Source: Acidobacteriota bacterium (lineage in GTDB: Bacteria; Acidobacteriota; Vicinamibacteria; Marinacidobacterales; Marinacidobacteraceae). Taken from it: 38,155 nucleotides of DNA. How positions within the stretch are numbered: the stretch's first letter is position 1; every line of letters starts with the position of its first letter. The stretch lies in contig JAJDUD010000015.1 of NCBI GenBank assembly GCA_022826825.1, forward strand, positions 1 to 38,155, read 5' to 3'. The translations under genes were made by a program, and so were the position numbers. The notes under the pieces were generated by a model, which saw only the letters and a list, made by a program, of their open reading frames with translations, had not been told where the DNA came from and made no database searches. Below are positions 35,866 to 38,155 of this stretch, one piece after another.

Positions 35866-36795
35866 GTGGAGAACAGTCGGCATCAGGATAAGGATTTCGA
35901 CGCGACCCGTCCCCCGGGCGGACACGTACCGGAAAAGTACCTGACCGGGACCCAGCTCGCCACGAGCGACGGCCGGGGATGGAAAGCCCTCCGGGCCGAA
36001 CGCTGGCGTCACGCGGCGGGCGAGCTCGGCACCGTGCAGGGAGACGAGACGGAAGTCGTCGTCCTCGTTCGGGGCCGGCTGCCGGTCACGCGCCGCGGCG
36101 ACGGCCGGTTGCACAACTGCTACGTGATCCCGGGCTCGGTCGCGCTCTGTCCCGCGGGCGCCGAGGACGAGATGATCCAGCTCCAGGGGGAGATCCGCGA
36201 GAGCGTCCACCTGTTCCTTCCCACGCTCGCGGAGACGGCGCTCACGGAAATGAATGTCGATCCCGACAAGGTCCGGCTCCGCTACGAGGGGGGATTCCGC
36301 GATCCGCTGGTCGAGGAGATCGCCCGGGCGATCCGCGCGGAGATGCTCGATCCCGCACCAGCGGGGAACATGCTGGTCGAGACGCTCGCCACCGCCCTTG
36401 GGGTGCACCTCCTCCAGCAGCACTCCAACCTCACCCCGGCCTCGTCGTCCCTGCCCCCCGCCCGCGGCGCGCTCGACGCCGGGCGTCTCCAGCGCGTCGG
36501 GGACTTCATCGAAGCGAACCTCGGGGAGGACCTGACCATCGGGGCGCTCGCGAACCAGGCTTGTCTCAGTCCCTTCCATTTCGCCCGCGCCTTCAAGGCG
36601 GCGACCGGAGTGCCGCCCCACCGCTACCTCACGGCCCGGCGGCTCGAGAAAGCCAGGTCCTGGATCGCGGAGGGAAAGCTCCCCCTCGCCGACATCGCGT
36701 TCCGGTGCGGGTTCTCCTCCCAGGCCTCCTTCACCAAGTGGTTCAAGCGCCTCGTCGGCGCCACCCCCGGCGAATACCGCGCCCACGCCGGCTGA
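35866..36795 (+). CDS. AraC-family transcriptional regulator
   Basis: About 309 aa. Residues ~30-190 are a variable beta-rich sensor region (including HNCYVIPGSVALCPAGAEDE). The C-terminal ~100 residues hold the two AraC helix-turn-helix units: LTIGALANQACLSPFHFARAF and LPLADIAFRCGFSSQASFTKW, with the conserved GVPPHRYLTARRLEKAR between and GATPGEY at the end. The start is uncertain: GTG 35866 is used, TTG 35851 or a start further up (35803) is possible. No co-oriented enzyme or transporter gene is adjacent, so the regulated function cannot be guessed. Confidence 0.87.
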   Translation: MENSRHQDKDFDATRPPGGHVPEKYLTGTQLATSDGRGWKALRAERWRHAAGELGTVQGDETEVVVLVRGRLPVTRRGDGRLHNCYVIPGSVALCPAGAEDEMIQLQGEIRESVHLFLPTLAETALTEMNVDPDKVRLRYEGGFRDPLVEEIARAIRAEMLDPAPAGNMLVETLATALGVHLLQQHSNLTPASSSLPPARGALDAGRLQRVGDFIEANLGEDLTIGALANQACLSPFHFARAFKAATGVPPHRYLTARRLEKARSWIAEGKLPLADIAFRCGFSSQASFTKWFKRLVGATPGEYRAHAG

Positions 36796-36833
36796 CCACG
36801 ACACCCGGTTGAGACCGCCGGCGAGGAGCGCCA

Positions 36834-37052
36834 GGAGCGCCGGTCTTCAGACCGGCATCGCCCGCGCAGCGGGCGAAACTCCTGGGCTTCATTTCGCCGC
36901 ATGGCGCCCCCGTCAAAGGAAATGGCGCGACGACAACTGCGCGCGCGTACTCCGCTTTCGCCGTCTTCGTTTCGGGTCCCCGCAATGGGGCGCGATGGCG
37001 CCGGGAGTTTCGCGGCCTGCGGCCACGATGCCGGTCTGAAGACCGGCGCTCC
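36834..37052 (+). repeat. MITE/REPIN-like element, copy 5
   Basis: A 219-bp unit, same orientation as copies 1 and 4 and nearly identical to copy 4 in its interior (CGACGACAACTGC, then CCGTCTTCGTTTCGGG). One substitution (GGCCAC for GGCCGC) breaks a stem base in the right arm. A GGAGCGCCA stutter precedes it, 39 bases after the AraC stop. Confidence 0.88.
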
Positions 37053-37084
37053 TGGCACCTCGCCATTTTCATGACGGGCGGGGC

Positions 37085-37125
37085 GCGCGGGAGGACACGC
37101 GCACGGGCGTTTCTCCCGGTGGGCC
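37085..37125. repeat. Repeat flank shared with the 8.5-kb element
   Basis: GGGAGGACACGCGCACGGGC and TTTCTCCCGGTGGG match the segment at 8738-8774 closely. The rest of 37126-37316 shows no gene or repeat; a -10-like TATACT occurs at 37290-37295, ahead of the small gene at 37317. Confidence 0.5.
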
Positions 37126-37316
37126 CCCCCTCCAGACCGGCACGCGCTCCGCACGGCGCAACCTCGCCCACGGTCACGGAACCCACGCCGGAGGTTCCCT
37201 GGCTCCGGTCGATATCCCGGGTCGGCGGCTGGACGCTCCGGTCGACAACACGGCCGCTCGCGGACGCCAGTTCCGATGAGGCGCTCACCTATACTGCGGA
37301 CGCGCAAAACGAGTCC

Positions 37317-37559
37317 ATGGTTCCCGAGACCGCTGCCGCGCGGGCGCGTCCTGTCGTCATCGAAATGCGGCGCGTTGACCAGGAGTGGCACGCGCACCTC
37401 GACCACATGGAGCTGCGACCGGACCCGCTCCCCTACGACCCCGAAGAGACAACCCGCAAGCTGGACAAGCTCATCGTCCATGGGTGGATTGCGCTGGCGC
37501 TGATGGGCGTGGCACTGATCCTGGAACTCGCCATTCTCGGTCTCCTGCTGGCCCGCTGA
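37317..37559 (+). CDS. Small tail-anchored membrane protein, unknown function
   Basis: An 80-aa protein: a soluble polar N-terminal part with VVIEMRRVDQEWHAHLDHM and LPYDPEETTRKLDKLI, then one C-terminal helix (~57-79, ALALMGVALILELAILGLLL) ending LAR. The frame is open to 37071, through repeat sequence, so the ATG at 37317 is the first believable start. A TATACT -10-like box lies 22 bases upstream. No family recognised. Confidence 0.5.
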   Translation: MVPETAAARARPVVIEMRRVDQEWHAHLDHMELRPDPLPYDPEETTRKLDKLIVHGWIALALMGVALILELAILGLLLAR

Positions 37560-37634
37560 CAGCGGCCGGTGCCGGAGTTCCCGATGCCCCAGGCCACGCC
37601 GCGCCGCCAGACCCCCGCCGACTCCTCTCCGCCC

Positions 37635-37688
37635 CGAAAAGGTGGGACATTTTCGATGCCCAGAAGTGGGACTTTTTCGGTGCCCACC
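37635..37688. repeat. Pair of 21-bp direct repeats, IS21-terminus-like
   Basis: GTGGGACATTTTCGATGCCC and GTGGGACTTTTTCGGTGCCC follow each other with a two-base gap. Short direct repeats with GGGCA...GAAAA...TCCCAC in this arrangement resemble the multiple terminal repeats of IS21-type elements. No istA or istB is in the window, so this would be a solo end; identity is inference. Confidence 0.4.
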
Positions 37689-37696
37689 GCCCCCGC

Positions 37697-38155
37697 GAAT
37701 GCGGGGAGCTGAATCCCGCCGACCTCCCGAATGCGGGGAGCTGATCCCCACCGTCCCCCCGAATGCGGGGAGCTGACGCTCTCCGATCCTCTGAATGCGG
37801 GGAGCTGAACTTCACCGGCCCCGTGAATGCGGGGAGCTGATCCCCACCGGCCTCGCGAATGCGGGGAGCTGAACCCCGCCGGCCCTCCGAATGCGGGGAG
37901 CTGAACCTCGCCGACCCCCCGAATGCGGGGAGCTGAACCCCGCCGACCCCCCGAATGCGGGGAGCTGACGCTCACCGGATCCGCGAATGCGGGGAGCTGA
38001 CCCTCGCCGACCTCCCGAATGCGGGGAGCTGAACCCCACCGGCCTCCGAATGCGGGGAGCTGACGCCCGCCGGACCCCCGAATGCGGGGATCTGGACCTC
38101 TCCGACCCCGGGAATGCGGGGAGCTGACGCCCGCCGGACCCCCGAATGCGGGGAG
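37697..38155. repeat. 32-bp tandem repeat array, 15 units, cut by window end
   Basis: GAATGCGGGGAGCTGA recurs at 37697, 37729, 37761, 37793, 37825, 37857, 37889, 37921, 37953, 37985, 38017, 38048, 38080, 38112 and 38144. The period is 32 bp, with one 31-bp unit. The other 16 bases of each unit are variable but alike (Pyr-rich with a central CCG). In many units GCGGGG and CCCCGC pair around AGCTGAA. The array continues past the window. Because 32 is not a multiple of three, all three minus-strand frames stay open and give spurious reading frames. Confidence 0.92.

Noticed and set aside
36624..38039. Minus-strand frames with SSPHSGGRRGSAPRIRG-type repeats
   Set aside because: They come from the 32-bp array, which stays open in all three minus frames because it lacks stops; no start with a ribosome binding site.
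37697..38155. CRISPR array
   Set aside because: The constant part is only 16 bases, the variable parts are 15-17 bases and resemble each other, and no cas gene is nearby.

Overview
The window is a GC-rich, densely coded bacterial chromosome segment. It has short intergenic gaps, many GTG and TTG starts, and long antisense open frames that are composition artefacts. The gene set suggests an Acidobacteriota-like, didermic, chemoheterotrophic lineage: TamB, a large secreted BNR-repeat (sortilin-like) protein, a CarD regulator, a basic 87-aa protein beginning MANRSRQTFLKRR, a Cys-poor Trm112-like protein, ATP-type PEP carboxykinase and HslUV. That assignment is inference; no rRNA or other decisive marker is present.

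Layout. 1-8.4 kb is a minus-strand operon: transaldolase, acyl-CoA carboxylase carboxyltransferase, biotin carboxylase, biotin carrier and TamB, with starts and stops overlapping at the last two junctions. 8.8-12.9 kb, also minus, is hslV-hslU followed by a long Pro/Glu-rich lipoprotein. 13.0-14.2 kb, plus, holds a small membrane protein and an ECF-like sigma factor. 14.2-14.8 kb is a cluster of hairpin repeats. 14.8-16.2 kb, minus, is a glycerate kinase. 16.26-18.0 kb, plus, is a 42-aa membrane peptide, a GYF-AIM24 protein and a Nudix hydrolase. 18.1-21.2 kb, minus, is the BNR-repeat exoprotein. 21.3-24.8 kb contains small conserved proteins, a Spy/CpxP-like periplasmic protein, tRNA-Met(CAT), tRNA-Leu(CAA) and carD. 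24.9-28.1 kb, plus, is plsC, pckA and gpmA. 28.3-32.8 kb, minus, is amtB-glnB-glnA followed by a flotillin, which makes an ammonium uptake and assimilation unit. 33.0-33.9 kb is a CPBP intramembrane protease.

33.9-38.2 kb is accessory: repeat elements, an antitoxin with no toxin, an IS3 OrfA remnant with no OrfB, an AraC regulator, a tail-anchored small protein, and at the edge a 32-bp tandem array of 15 units that runs off the window.

The most unusual signal is not a gene. A modular family of structured repeats recurs across the window. Five copies are about 190-220 bp long, with inverted arms that each contain two hairpins; smaller one-hairpin relatives cluster at 14.3-14.8 and 34.2-34.8 kb. 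The hairpin stems differ between copies by paired changes that keep them complementary, and four copies share an oriented interior. This looks like a MITE or REPIN family mobilised in trans; no mobilising gene is visible here. Other points of interest are a PII protein with Thr at the uridylylation Tyr position, and a leader in front of the Spy-like gene that can fold over its ribosome binding site.
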